A stretch of DNA of 64,000 nucleotides from Inia geoffrensis (lineage: Eukaryota > Chordata > Mammalia > Artiodactyla > Iniidae). The stretch lies in assembly GCA_036417435.1 (NCBI GenBank), contig CM070919.1, forward strand, positions 32,418,318 through 32,482,317, given 5' to 3'. Position 1 is the stretch's first letter; each line of letters starts with the position of its first letter. This document shows positions 24,503 through 35,214 of this stretch, piece by piece. Under the pieces are notes generated by a model. That model was given only the letters and a program-made list of their open reading frames with translations. It had not been told where the DNA came from and made no database searches. The position numbers and the translations under genes are program-made.

Positions 24503-24713
24503 TTTTTTTTTTTGTTTTTTTGCGGTACGCGGGCCTCTCACTGTCGTGGCCTCTCCCGTTGCAGAGCACAGGCTCCGGACGCGCAGGCTTAGTGGCCACG
24601 GCTCACGGGCCCAGCCGCTCCGTGGCATGCGGGATCTTCCCTGACCGGGGCACGAACCCGTGTCCCCTGCATCGGCAGGCGGACTCTCAACCACTGCGAC
24701 ACCAGTGAAGCCC
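24503..24713 (-). mobile_element. CHR-type tRNA-derived SINE
   Basis: A poly-T tract with one G, the CHR body, and the reversed head 'gcgacaccagtgaagccc'. Perfect 17-bp target-site duplications TATACACTGTAACTTTT lie at 24490-24506 and 24714-24730. This is the longest clean duplication in the window and implies a young insertion. Confidence 0.97.
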
Positions 24714-24845
24714 TATACACTGTAACTTTTAATAGGTAATAATAGTCACTTGAAATAGCCACATTCAACTTAAAGAAAATTTAATAGTTTAAAATATGTA
24801 AATGCAATTATCAAAGGAAATGTAAAAAGTAAGCACAGAGCTGCT

Positions 24846-25255
24846 TCTAGCAACATGGCAGATAAGCTATCTATTGAAGAGGAGCTTGGCTTCCACTTCA
24901 GTACACAAAACATCCAGAAGTGGTGTAGAGCAAAGATCCTAGTGTGGAAAACCAGAGGGGACTGGAAACCAGAGCTGTCAGCTGAAGCTATACATGCATT
25001 GGGGTCTTTTGCTAATCTTGGTAACCAAAAGGCTTGCATTTTAAGGAACGTGTACGCAACAAAAGACGAGGCCTTGAACGTGAGCACAGTGAGGCTTTTG
25101 GTAGAAGGAAGCAATACTCCCCTAAAGGACATACCCTCAACCCCAAACTGAAGAAATTCCAAAGACTAATCACCACCATAAAGTTGTGCAGGGACCTCAC
25201 ACACAGTGAATGGAGGGTTATGTTCATTTCAGGGAAGGTAGTGAGGCCATGAGAT
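24846..25255 (+). pseudogene. Unassigned coding-like segment, possible processed pseudogene
   Basis: Two long overlapping plus-strand frames lie here: 98 codons (24855-25151, beginning MADKLSIEEELGFHF) and 72 codons in another frame (25034-25252). The second is rich in Lys/Arg, with a segment FGRRKQYSPKGHTLNPKLKK. The switch between them looks like one coding sequence broken by a frameshift at about 25.03-25.06 kb. The local base composition is less AT-rich than the flanks. I do not recognise the protein family. Alternatives are an unlisted retroelement ORF or chance. No intron is visible and no clear poly(A) tail or target duplication was found. Confidence 0.3.
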
Positions 25256-25954
25256 ATGGAAGGTAGAAATACACAGGGGGTTTCAGCCATATTGGTCATG
25301 TCTAATTTCTTAACGGAGTTGGTAGGTCTTGTGTGTCTTATTTTTCATTTATGTGTTTTAAGTAACATAGTAAGATGAAAATATTAGATGAGAATGGAAT
25401 TTAGTTTCCCCCCTCCTTTTTCCTCCCTGCTCCCTGAGAGGCAAAAAATGACGTAATTATCCTAGAAGAAAAATACTGCAGAGAGCCTTCTGGATCCAAG
25501 GCAGGATCTAGAAGTTGAGTTAGTTCTCAAAAACTTGAAGGAAGATGGAAATTTACCTAATGAACCATGAAACAGAATCACAGGTCAAAACCAAGACAGG
25601 AAAACAGGTCAGGATTTCCTTAAGCAGTGAAAACTACTAACAGTCAAGCAGGCAGACAGTAACTAACTGAAATAAAATAATGGATACAAGGCAGTGTTTT
25701 GCATGTAGCGCAAGCCATCTGTCAGGCTTTAAGAGGTTGGTAGCGGGATAAGAATTTGGGCAGTGCACATGTGGAGCTACAACCAAAATGACAACACCTG
25801 TACAGAGCTCAAAAAATGATACGGCTTCTTAAGTTTTAGAAAGCAATTCCGACCCCCTGATGGAGAAATTAACTTGATGTGCCTAGCCAAGGTGAAGAGT
25901 TCTCCATCATTAGAAATCATTAGCTTCTCGAAGTGAAAACCGAGGGGACTCTGG
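25256..25954. other. Unrecognised sequence
   Basis: Nothing I can assign. Several purine-rich stretches could belong to the segment to the left. Confidence 0.4.
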
Positions 25955-26192
25955 GCATCCCGAAAGTAATGTAAAATAGCTAGCTAGTGGGAAGCAGCCG
26001 CATAGCCCAGGGAGATCAGCTCAGTGGTTTGTGACCACCTTGAGGGGTGGGATATGGAGGGTGGGAGGGAGACGCAAGAGGGAGGGGCTATGGGGATATA
26101 TGTATACCTATAGCTGATTCACTTTGTTATACAGCAGAAACTAACACAACATTGTAAAGAAATTATACTTCAATAAATATGTTAAAAATAAA
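25955..26192 (+). mobile_element. Young L1 3' UTR, 5'-truncated
   Basis: Sense cetartiodactyl L1 3' UTR: 'gtgggaagcagccgcatagc', 'gggagatcagctcagtggtt', 'tatagctgattcactttgtt', 'cagcagaaactaacacaaca' and the terminal AATAAATATGTTAAAAATAAA. It is low-divergence against the copies at 37.6-37.8 and 57.3-57.5 kb. I found no secure target-site duplication. Confidence 0.88.
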
Positions 26193-27440
26193 CGAGTAAG
26201 CTGCCTCACTGTGGATGAAAGTCTTGGAAGCAGGGAAAACTCCATCCAAAGAAATTGTCCCTTACTGTAGCAACATAATTCCAAGCCACAGAAAACCCTC
26301 TGCTGACTTAAGCAGAAAGGAAATGTATTGTAAAACCATTAGGTAGTTCACAGGCTCACTGAGAGGCTGTAGAAATACAGAAGGATTGATAGCAGCTAAA
26401 AATTGCACCACAAAACTTGGTCCAAGAGGAACTCGTTACTTCTGCGGCACATCACTTGACACCATAAACTTTTCTAAGCCAGCGTGCTCTTCAAACTCAG
26501 AAATTTCCCTTGCCCAACCAGGAACAGAAGGTTTCTCATTAAAGTGTCATAATAAGGTGGGCCTAATTGATAGCCATTTTCAGCTTTTAAAATAGAATTC
26601 CTTTCGTGAACTCCTGGATCTCAACAGGAATGTTCAATAAATAGAACTTTTCCAGTCTTATTCTATGTAACTTGAGAAATCAAATCTGAAACTTAATACA
26701 ACATTTGGAACCCTTGTAAATTCCATGTTATAGTCAAGATATTTGGGAGGTTGTTGAGGTCAGAAACCCAGATCAAACTAGCTTGGTTTCAGGCGTAGCT
26801 ATGTTGAGGGGGCTGCAATGAAATTATCTAAGAGGATGTGGTAATCCTAGTAAGCTTGGACCACATCCCAATGCTTGGTGATGGAGAATTGGGTCAATCG
26901 AACTAAACTACATAGAAGAGAAAGGGAAAGGAATGGCTTGTCATTGAAAGCAGGTTAATGAAAAGGGGGGCAAATGAATATAGTCTTTGGGTCTACCAGA
27001 GCAAAACATGTCCAGGATGGAAGCTCTTACCTCATTTTATGTGCTACATGTTGAATGATACTGCAAGTTACTTTCTGACGACTTTTATGATCAGTGGATT
27101 CTTCCTTTCTCTGCCTTCAAACTTCTAACAGATTCTTTAACTTCTGCCAAAATATCAAGTTTCAAATGGCTTATTGTTAACAAAATTGGATTTGAATTAA
27201 GGGATTAGAGTTGATGTTGCTAATAGCTATTAGTATAGTTTTGGTTAGTAAACTTGATTTCTTTGAAACTCAGATTTCTTATTTAAAATTTGTTTAAGAT
27301 TCAACCCATCTTCTAGGTTCTCTTGGACCCAAATTACTTCCCTTCTCTTGTTTTTCAAAATCACTTAATTTATCTATTTAGAGTTCATGACTTAAAAGTT
27401 TATAAAGTACTCACATCTTAATTTTTCAGATTATTATGAG
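26193..27440. other. Unrecognised sequence
   Basis: No nameable repeat or exon. The 69-codon frame at 26386-26595 has no domain. Confidence 0.4.
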
Positions 27441-27851
27441 GATGCATGCACCCCAATGTTCATGACAGCATTATTTACAATAGCCAAGATATGGAAGCAA
27501 CCTAAGTGTCCACTGACAGATGAATGGATAAAGATGTGGCACATATATACAATGGAATATTACTCAGCCATAAAAAAGAATGAAATTCTGTCATTTGCAA
27601 CAACTTGGCTGGACCTAGAGGGTGTTAGGCTTAATGAAGTAAGTCAGAAGAACACTGTTTCTTATCACTTACATGGTGAAATCTAAAGCATAAACACATG
27701 GATTTACCAACAGAAACACACTCACAGACATGGAGAACAAACTAGTGCTTACCGGGGGACAGGGAAGGAGTCAGGGCAAGATAGGGCTAGGTGATCAAAA
27801 GGCAAAAATTCTATGTATAAAATAAACAAGCTACAAGGATATATTGTACAG
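27441..27851 (+). mobile_element. L1 3' end, part 1 (ORF2 C-terminus and start of 3' UTR)
   Basis: The frame 27456-27686 is the C-terminal end of L1 ORF2, with WKQPKCPLTDEWIK and MEYYSAIKKNEI, followed by diverged 3' UTR. The copy is 5'-truncated. It is continued at 28225 after a SINE insertion. Confidence 0.85.
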
Positions 27852-28224
27852 GGCTTCCCTGGTGGCACAGTGGTTAAGAATCCGCCTGCCCATGCAGAGG
27901 ACACAGGTTTGTGCCCTGGTCTAGGAAGATCCCACATGCTGCAGAGCAACTAAACCCATGCACCACAACTACTGAGCCTGTGCTCTAGAGCCCGCACACC
28001 ACAGCTACTGAGCCTGTGCTCTAGAGCCTGCACACCACAACTATTGAGCCTGCACTCTAGTGCCCATGTTCCGCAACAAGAGAAGCCACTGCAATGAGAA
28101 ACCCGTGCACCGCAACAAAGAGTAGCCCTTGCTCGCCACAACTAGAGAAAAGCCTGAGTGCAGCAACAAAGACCCAATGCAACCAAGAATAAATAAACAA
28201 AAAATAAAATTAAATTTAAAAAAT
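27852..28224 (+). mobile_element. Long CHR-type SINE with three internal 36-bp repeats, nested in L1
   Basis: The head GGCTTCCCTGGTGGCACAGTGG contains the A box (27863-27873). Target-site duplications of 14 bp (27838-27851 and 28225-28238) differ at one base. The body is expanded: three 36-bp units occupy 27971-28006, 28007-28042 and 28043-28078, each beginning A(C/T)TGAGCCTG. An A-rich tail starts at about 28185. The element is about 370 bp, against about 200 bp for the other CHR copies. The EHRLSSCGV repeats in the opposite-strand frame are a translation of these units. Confidence 0.93.
27971..28078 (+). repeat. 3 x 36-bp tandem units within a SINE
   Basis: Units 1 and 2 are nearly identical ('actgagcctgtgctctagag' in both). 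Unit 3 is more diverged and merges into the rest of the SINE body. This is consistent with internal amplification of one segment of the tRNA-unrelated region. Confidence 0.9.
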
Positions 28225-28382
28225 GATATATCGTACAGAACAGGGCATATTGCCAGTATTTTATAATAAAATGAAATGGAGTATAATCTATAAAAATACT
28301 GTATCACTAAGTTGTAGACCGGAAACTAAAATAATACTGTAAGTCAACTATAGTTCAATAGAAAATAAAAACAAAATAAAAC
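28225..28382 (+). mobile_element. L1 3' end, part 2 (3' UTR and A-rich tail)
   Basis: Continues the plus-strand L1 3' UTR after the SINE ('gggcatattgccagtatttt', 'ctaagttgtagaccggaaac', 'gtcaactatagttcaataga') and ends in AAAATAAAAACAAAATAAAA. Immediately right of this tail an L1 in the opposite orientation begins. Confidence 0.75.
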
Positions 28383-28387
28383 GAAAA

Positions 28388-31300
28388 CATTGCAAATATT
28401 TTCTCCCATTCTGAGGGATGTCTTTTCATCTTCTTTATGGTTTCCTTTGCTGTGCAAAAGCTTTTAAGTTTCATTAGGTCCCATTTGTTTTTAATTCCAT
28501 TTCTCTAGGAGGTGGGTCTAAAAGGCTCTTGCTGTGATTTATGTAATAGAGTGTTCTGCCTATGTTCTCCTCTAAGAGTTTTATAATGTCCAGCCATACA
28601 TTTAGGTCTTTAATCCCTTTTGAGTTTACTTTTGTGTATGGTGTTAGGGAGTGTTCTAATTTCTTTTACATGTAGCTGTACCGTTTTCCCAGTACCACTT
28701 ATTTGAGGCTGTCTTTTCTCCATGGTGTATTCTTGCCTCCTTTATCAAAGATAAGGTGCCCATATGTGCATGGGTTTATCTCTGGGCTTTCTATCCTGTA
28801 CAATTGTACTGGCACAAAACAGAAATATAGACCCATACTGTCTTGATTACTGTAGCTTTGTCGTATAGTGTGAAGTCCAGGAGCCTGATTGCTCCAGCTC
28901 TGTTTTTCTTTCACAAGATTGCTTTGGCTATTCGGGGTCTTTTGTGTTGCCATACAAATTGGGAAAATTTTCTAGATCTGTGAAAAATGCCATTGGTAGT
29001 TTGATAGGGATTGCATTGAATCTGTAGATTGCTTTGGGTAGTGTAGTCATTTTCACAGTGTTGATTCTTCCAATCCAAGAACATAGTATATCTCTCCATC
29101 TGTTGGTATCTTTAGTTTCTTTCATCAGTGTCTTATAGTTTTCTGCATACAGGTCTTTTGTCGCCTTAGGTAGGTTTATTCCTAGGTATTTTATTCTTTT
29201 TGTTGCAGTGGTAAATGGAAGTGTTTCCCTAATTTCTCCTTCAGATTTTTCATCATTAGTGTATAGGAATGCAAGAGATTTCTGTGAATTAATTTTGTAT
29301 CCTGCTACTTTACCAAATTCATTGATTAGCTCTAGTAGTTTTCTGGTAGCATCTTTAGGATTCTCTATGTATAGTATCATGTCATCTGCAAACAGTGACA
29401 GCTTTACTTCTTCTTTTCCGATTTGGATTCCTTTTATTTATTTTTCTTTGATTGCTGTGGCTAAAACTTCCAAAACTATGTTGAATAAGAGTGGTGAGAG
29501 TGGACAACCTTGTCTTCTTCCTGATCTTAGTGGAAATGGTTTCAGTTTTTCACCCTTGAGAACGATGTTGGCTGTGGGTTTGTTATATATGTCCTTTATT
29601 ATGTTGAGGTAAGTTCCCTCTATGCCTATTTTCTGGAGGGTTTTTATCATAAATGGGTGTTAAATTTTGTCAAAAGTTTTTTCTGCATCTATTAAGATAA
29701 TCATGGTTTTTATCCTTCAACTTGTTAATATGGTTTATAACATTGATTGATTTGCATATATTGAAGAATCCTTGCATTCCTGGGATAAACCCCACTTGAT
29801 CATGGTGTATGATCCTTTTAATGTGCTGTTGGATTCCATATGCTAGTATTTTGTTGAGGATTTTTGCATCTATGTTTATCAGTGATATTGGCCTGTAGTT
29901 TTTTTTGTGACATCTTTGGTTTTGGTATCAGGGTGATGGTGGCCTCGTAGAATGAGTTTGGGAGTGTTCCTTCCTCTGTTATATTTTGGAAGAGTTTGAG
30001 ACGGATGGGTGTTAGCTCTTTTCTAAATGTTTGATAGAATTTGCCTGTGATGTCATCTGGTCCTGGGCCTTTGTTTGTTGGAAGATTTTCAATCACAGTT
30101 TCAATTTCAGTGCTTGTGATTCGTCTGTTTATATCTTCTATTCCTGGTTCAGTCTTGGAAGTTTGTACTTTTCTAAGAATTTGTCCATTTCTTCCAGGTT
30201 GTCCATTTCATTGGCATATAGTTGCTTGTAGTAGTCTCTCATGATCCTTTGTATTTCTGCAGTGTCAGTTATTTTTTCATTTCTAATTCTGTTGATCTGC
30301 GTCTTCCACCTGTTTTTCTTGATGAGTCTGGCTGATGGTTTATCAGTTTTGTTTATCCTCTCAAAGAATCCTTTTAGTTTTATTGGTCTTTGCAACTGTT
30401 TTCTTCATTTCTTTTTCATTTATTTCTGGTCTGATCTTTGATTCTTTCTGTTCTGCTAACTGGGTTTTTTTGTTGTTCTTCTTTCTCTAATTGCTTTAGG
30501 TGTAAGGTTAGGTTTTTTATTTGAGATGCTTCTTGTTTCTTGAGGTAGGATTGTGTTGCTATAAACTTCTCTCTTAGAACTGCTGCTGCATCCCATAGGT
30601 TTTGGGTTGTTGTGTTTTCATTGTCATTTATTACTAAGTATTTTTTGATTTCCTTTGATTTCTTCAATGATCTCTTGGTTATTTAGTACCATATTGTTTA
30701 GTCTCCATGTGTTTTGTATTTTTCACAGATTTTTTTCCAGTAATTGATACCTAGTCTCATAGCATTGTGGTCAGAAAAGATACCTGTCATGATTACAATT
30801 CTTTTAAATTTACTGAGGCTTGATTTGTGACACAAGATATGATGTATCCTGGAGAATGTTCCATGAACACTTGAGAAGAAAGTGTATTCTGTTTTTTTGG
30901 ATGGAATGTCCTATAAATATCAATTAAGTGTATCGGGTCAAATGTGTCATTTTAAGCTTGTGTTTCTGTATTTTCATTTTGGATGATCTGTCCATTGGTG
31001 AAAATGGGGTGTTAAATTCCCCTACTATTACTGTGTTACTGTTGATTTCCCCTTTTATGGCTGTTAGCAGTTGCCTTATGTATTGAGGTGCTCCTATGTT
31101 GGGTACATAAATATTTACAATTATTATATCTTCTTGGATTGATCCATTGATCATTATGTAGTGTCTTTCTTTGTCTCTTGTAACAGTCTTTATTTTAAAG
31201 TCTATTTTGTCTTACATGAGAATTGCTACTCCAGCTTTCTTTTGATTTCCATTTGCATGGAGTATCTTTTTCCATCCCCTCACTTTCAGGCTGTATGTGT

Positions 31301-31444
31301 CCCTAGGTCTGAAGTGAGTCTCTTGTATACAGTGTTTCTATGGGTCTTGGTTTTGTATCCATTCAGCCAGTGCATGTCTTTTGGTTGGAGCATTTATTCT
31401 ATTTACACTTAGGTAGTTATTGATATATATGTTCCTATTACCAT
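28388..31444 (-). pseudogene. L1 ORF2 (endonuclease and reverse transcriptase), broken
   Basis: In a live L1 this ORF encodes the endonuclease and reverse transcriptase used for target-primed insertion. Pieces in order from the start are: an endonuclease part (30924-31154 with IIIVNIYVPN and, where a catalytic-region Asp is usual, VGEFNTPF), a linker (30138-30667), the reverse transcriptase entry (29818-30096 with [15 protein letters not shown] and LIPKP), [13 protein letters not shown] (29438-29650), and the active-site FADD codons at 29381-29392. A stop codon lies shortly upstream of FADD, and several other stops and frameshifts separate the fragments. The C-terminal quarter is absent. It cannot encode a working enzyme. 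Confidence 0.9.
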
Positions 31445-31515
31445 GTTCTTAATTGTTTTGGGTTTGTTATTGTAGGTCTTTTCCATCTCTTGTGTTTCCT
31501 GCCTAGACGGTTTCC

Positions 31516-32015
31516 TTTATCATTTTGTTGTAAAGCTGGTTTGGTGGTGCTGATTTTTCTTAGCTTTTGCTTGTCTGTAAAGGTTTTAATTTCTCTGTTG
31601 AATATGAATTAGATGTGTGCTGGGTAGCGTACTCTTGGTTGTAGGTTTTCCCCTTTCATCACTTTGAATATGTCCTGCCATTCCCTTCTGGCTTGCAGAG
31701 TTTCTGCTGAAAGATCACTGATCTTCCAGGTCACTTCTCCTTTCTTCTGCCTCACTTATTCTGCTATTGATTCTTTCTAGAGTATTTTAAATTTTATTTT
31801 TTATGTTGTTCATCATTGTTTGTTTGCTCTTTAGTTCGTCTAGGTCCTAGTTAGATGTCTCTTGTATTTATTCTGTTTCCAAGATATTGGATCATCTTTA
31901 CTATCATTACTCTGAATTCTTTTTCAGGTGGACTGCCTATTTCCTCTTCATTTGTTTGTGCTGGTGGGTTTTTACCTTGCTCCTTCATCTGCTGGGTATT
32001 TCTGTGTCTTCTCAT
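31516..32015 (-). pseudogene. L1 ORF1 (RNA-binding chaperone), internally deleted
   Basis: The start ATG at 32015 follows 'aaacacagtaagttaagcaa', as in the plus-strand L1 at 35943. The N-terminal part (Met, Arg/Gln/Asn-rich, then EEEIGSPPEKEFRVMIVKMI) is readable. At about 31716-31722 the text jumps from the coiled-coil end ('gtgacctggaagat' on the minus strand) straight to 'tgatctttcagcagaaactc', omitting about 375 bp present in the plus copy (about 36236-36610). Most of the RNA-recognition region is therefore gone, with a short GAT overlap at the joint. The C-terminal end reads into broken frame. The frame also extends upstream of the ATG. Confidence 0.8.
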
Positions 32016-34013
32016 TTTGCTTAACTTACTGTGTTTGGGGTCTCCTTTTTTGCAGGCTGCAGGTTTGTAGTTCCCGTTGTTTTTGGTGTCTGCCCCCAGT
32101 GGAGGGGGTTGGTTCAGTGGGTTGTGTAGGCTTCCTGGTGGAGGGGACTGGTGCCAGTGTTCTGGTGGGTGGGGCTGTATCTTGTCCTTTTGGTGGGCAG
32201 GGCTGCGTCTGGTGGTATGTTTTGGGTTGTCTGTGAACTTGATGATTTTAGGCAGCCTCTCTGCTAATGGATGGGGTTGTGTTCCTGTCTTCCTAGTTGT
32301 TTTGCATGGGGAATCCCACACTGGAGCTGGCTGGCCATTTGATGGAGCTGGGCCTTAGGGTTGAGATGAAGATCTCTGGGAGAGCACTCGCTGATTGATA
32401 TTACAAGGGGCCAGGAGGTCTCTGGTGGTCCAGTGCCCTCAACTCGGCCCTCCCACCTCGAAGGCTCAGGCCCAACACCTGGCCTGAGCACGAAGACCCT
32501 GCTATAGGCACATGGCTCAGAAGAAAAGAGAGAATAACAAAAACCAAAAAACGGACAGAACCCTAAGACAGATGTTAAAAGGAATCTTATACAGGCAAAA
32601 TCACACAAAGAAGCATACACATACATACTCACAAAAAAGAGAAAAAGGAAAAAAAAATATATGTATATAAAAAAGAGCAACCAAACCAATGAACAAACCT
32701 ACCAATGATAATAAGCACTAAATACTATACTAAGTTGAACATAAAACCAAAAATAAATTAGATGCAGAAGCAAGCCCCAAGTCTACAGTTGCTCCCAAAG
32801 TCCACCTCCTCAATTTTAGCAACATTCATTGTCTATTCAGGTATTCTTCAGGTACGGGGTTTATCAGCTTGATTGTGGGGATTTAATCTGCTTCTCCTGA
32901 AGCTACGTGGAGAAATTTCCCTTTCTCTTCTTTGTTTGCACAGCTCCCGGGGTTCAGCTTTGGTTTTGGCCTCGCCTCTGCGTGTGGGTTGCACTCAGGC
33001 GTCTGTTCCCGCTCAGACAGGAGGGGGTTAAAACAGCGGCTGATTAGGGCTCTCTTGCTCACTTAGGATGAGGAGGGGATGTGGGTATGGTAGTGAAATT
33101 GGAACGCGGGGTGAGCCTGAGGCAGCAGAGGCTGGCATGATGTTGCAACAACCTGAGGCGTGCCGTGTCTTCTCCTGGGCAATTTGTCCCTGGATCTCGA
33201 GAACCTGGCATTGGCATGCTGCAGCGGCTCCAGGGGGGTGTGGATAGTGACCTGTGCTTGCACACAGGATTCTTAGTGACAGTGACAGCAGCCTCAGTGT
33301 TTCATGCCCGTGTCTGGTGTCTGTGCTGAAAGCTGCAGCTCCTGCCCATCTCTGGAGCTCGTGTAGGCAGTGCTCTGGAACCCCTCTCCTCGTGCACCCC
33401 GAAACAATGGTCTCTTGCCTCTTTGGCAGTTCCAGATTTGCTCCCGGACTCCCTCCTGGCTAGCTGTGGTGCACTAGCCCCCTTCAGGCTGTCTTAACAC
33501 AGCCAACCCCAGTCCTCTCCCTGGGGTCTGACGTCTGAAGACTAAGCCTCAGCTCCCAGCCTCCACCTGCCCCAGCAGGTGAGCAGAAAAGTCCCTTGGG
33601 TTGGTGAGTGCCGGTCGGCACTGATCCTCTGTGCGGGAATCTCTCCATTTTGCCCTCCGCGCCCCTGTGGCTGCGCTCTCCTCCGTAGCTCTGAAGCTTC
33701 CTCCTCTGACTCATCCCCCCGTCTCCACCTGTGAAGGGGCTTCCTAGTGTGTGGAAACCTTTCCTCCTTCACAGCTCCCTCCCAGAGGTGCAGGTCCCAT
33801 CCCTATTCTTTTGTCTCTGATTTTTCCTTTTTTTTTTTTTGCCCTACCCAGGTACGTGGGGAGTTTCTTGCCTTTTGGGAAGTCTGTGGCCTTCTGCCAG
33901 CATTCAGTAGGTGTTCTGTAGGAGCTGTTCCACATGTAGATGTATTTTTGATGTATCTGCAGGGAGGAAGGTGATCTCCACGTCTTACTCCTCTGCCATC
34001 TTGAGGGTCTCCC
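32016..34013 (-). promoter_or_regulatory. L1 5' UTR (internal promoter region)
   Basis: About 2 kb upstream of ORF1, notably GC-richer than its surroundings, ending at the element's 5' terminus near 34013. In L1 elements this region carries the internal Pol II promoter. I can see position and composition but cannot assign individual factor sites. Frames within it (for example 33059-33265, 33542-33772, 33744-34046, all minus) are not genes. Confidence 0.7.
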
Positions 34014-35214
34014 ATCCGTATGTTTTTTGATGTAATGTCTGTTCACGTATTTTGTCTGCCTTTTATATTAAAAAATTCCTGAGGTTTGAACACGCTGTCT
34101 ATATTCTGGATATAATTTTTTCTCAGATACATAACTTGCAAAATTTTCTGTTAGACTGTGGTTTGGCTTTATATTTTAACTATATACCCTGAAGATGAGA
34201 AATTTTAAATTTTGATACAGCCAACGTTACCAATTTAGTTCACGGATTATTTAAGTGTCATATTTGAGAAATCTTTGCAAGCCCAATTTCCAAGACCTTT
34301 CACATATGTTGACTTCCGGAATTTTTAGTTCTAGGTTTAACATTTAATTATATGATCCATTTTGATTTAATTTTTGTATTTTTTAGAAGATATGGAACAA
34401 ACTTCACTTTTTTCTGGGCATGGCTGTGCAAACTTCCTATATTTGGAAAAAACCCTTTCTTCATTGAGATGTCTTTCAGACTTTGTCAAAAATCACTTGT
34501 GCATGTGTGTGTGCCCACTTCTGGACTCCCTATTCTGTTTCGTGGATTGACTTGTCTGTGTTGATGCCGGCAAAACACTGTCTTTTTATGACTCAATTTA
34601 AAATCTTGTCAGATAGTGTTCTCCAATTTTATTCTTGTAGAATTTTTTTGGCTATTCTGATTTCTTTGGATTTTCATAGGAATTATAGGATCACCTTGTC
34701 AATTTCTACAAAAATCCTCTTGGTATTTTTCTTGAGATTGCATTGCATCTAAAGATCAATTTTGGGAGAATTGACATCTTAACAACATTGAGCCAGTGTG
34801 GCTGAACTTTATGTTGAACAAGTTCCCTTTTATTCCTACTTTAATGAGAGTATCAGGAAATGAATGTTGGATTTTGTCAAAATGCTTTTTCTGAGTTTAT
34901 TAAGATTATCATGCCTTTTGTTTAATTTGTTAATAATATGGTGAACAGTATTTATTCAGCTTCAAATGTAAAACCAAACTTGCAGTCCTAGTCATGGTGT
35001 ATGTTTTAAAGTACATTTATCTTCTTCATTTTTTTTAGTATTTTAATCTATGTTCATGAGAAGTACTGTTCTGTAGTTTTCTTTACAATGTCTAGTTTGG
35101 GCCTCATGTACTGGGAAGCCTTCCAAATTTTTCTACTTAGGTTTGGTAGAATTCACCAGTGATGACATATGTGTCACTAACTTTCCTTGTGGGAAAGTTT
35201 CTTAAATTTCAAAC
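34014..35214 (-). mobile_element. Old L1, antisense, part 1
   Basis: Reverse-strand ORF2 blocks in order: 'aatgtctgttcacgtatttt', 'tctatattctggatataatt', 'ttttggctattctgatttct', 'agaattcaccagtgatgaca'. It is more diverged than the two young L1s. The text continues in part at 37.93-39.19 kb after the plus-strand L1, so the young L1 appears to have inserted into it. Confidence 0.75.

Larger units (their letters stand above)
28388..34013 (-). mobile_element. Young L1, 5'-complete but lacking its 3' end
   Basis: On the minus strand the element runs from a complete-looking 5' end at about 34013 ('ctcaagatggcagaggagta' on that strand), through a 5' UTR of about 2 kb, ORF1 (start 32015) and ORF2 (start about 31444), to 28388. 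There it stops inside ORF2, at the block read on the plus strand as 'gcaaatattttctcccattc'. About the last 1 kb (ORF2 C-terminus, 3' UTR, A tail) is missing. Many short frames at 28.7-32.7 kb on both strands are parts or shadows of it. It lies inside an older antisense L1 that resumes at 34.02 kb. Confidence 0.9.

Noticed and set aside
27971..28078. CRISPR-like repeat array
   Set aside because: Three directly abutting 36-bp units without spacers, inside a SINE in mammalian DNA.
29208..29612. 134-codon plus frame with a serine-rich sequence
   Set aside because: It is the complementary strand of L1 ORF2 reverse transcriptase.
27441..34013. The 27.4-28.4 kb and 28.4-34.0 kb L1 parts as one twin-primed L1
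   Set aside because: Twin priming places the L1 5' end at the internal joint and the A tail at the outer edge; here the A tail is internal and the 5' end is outermost.
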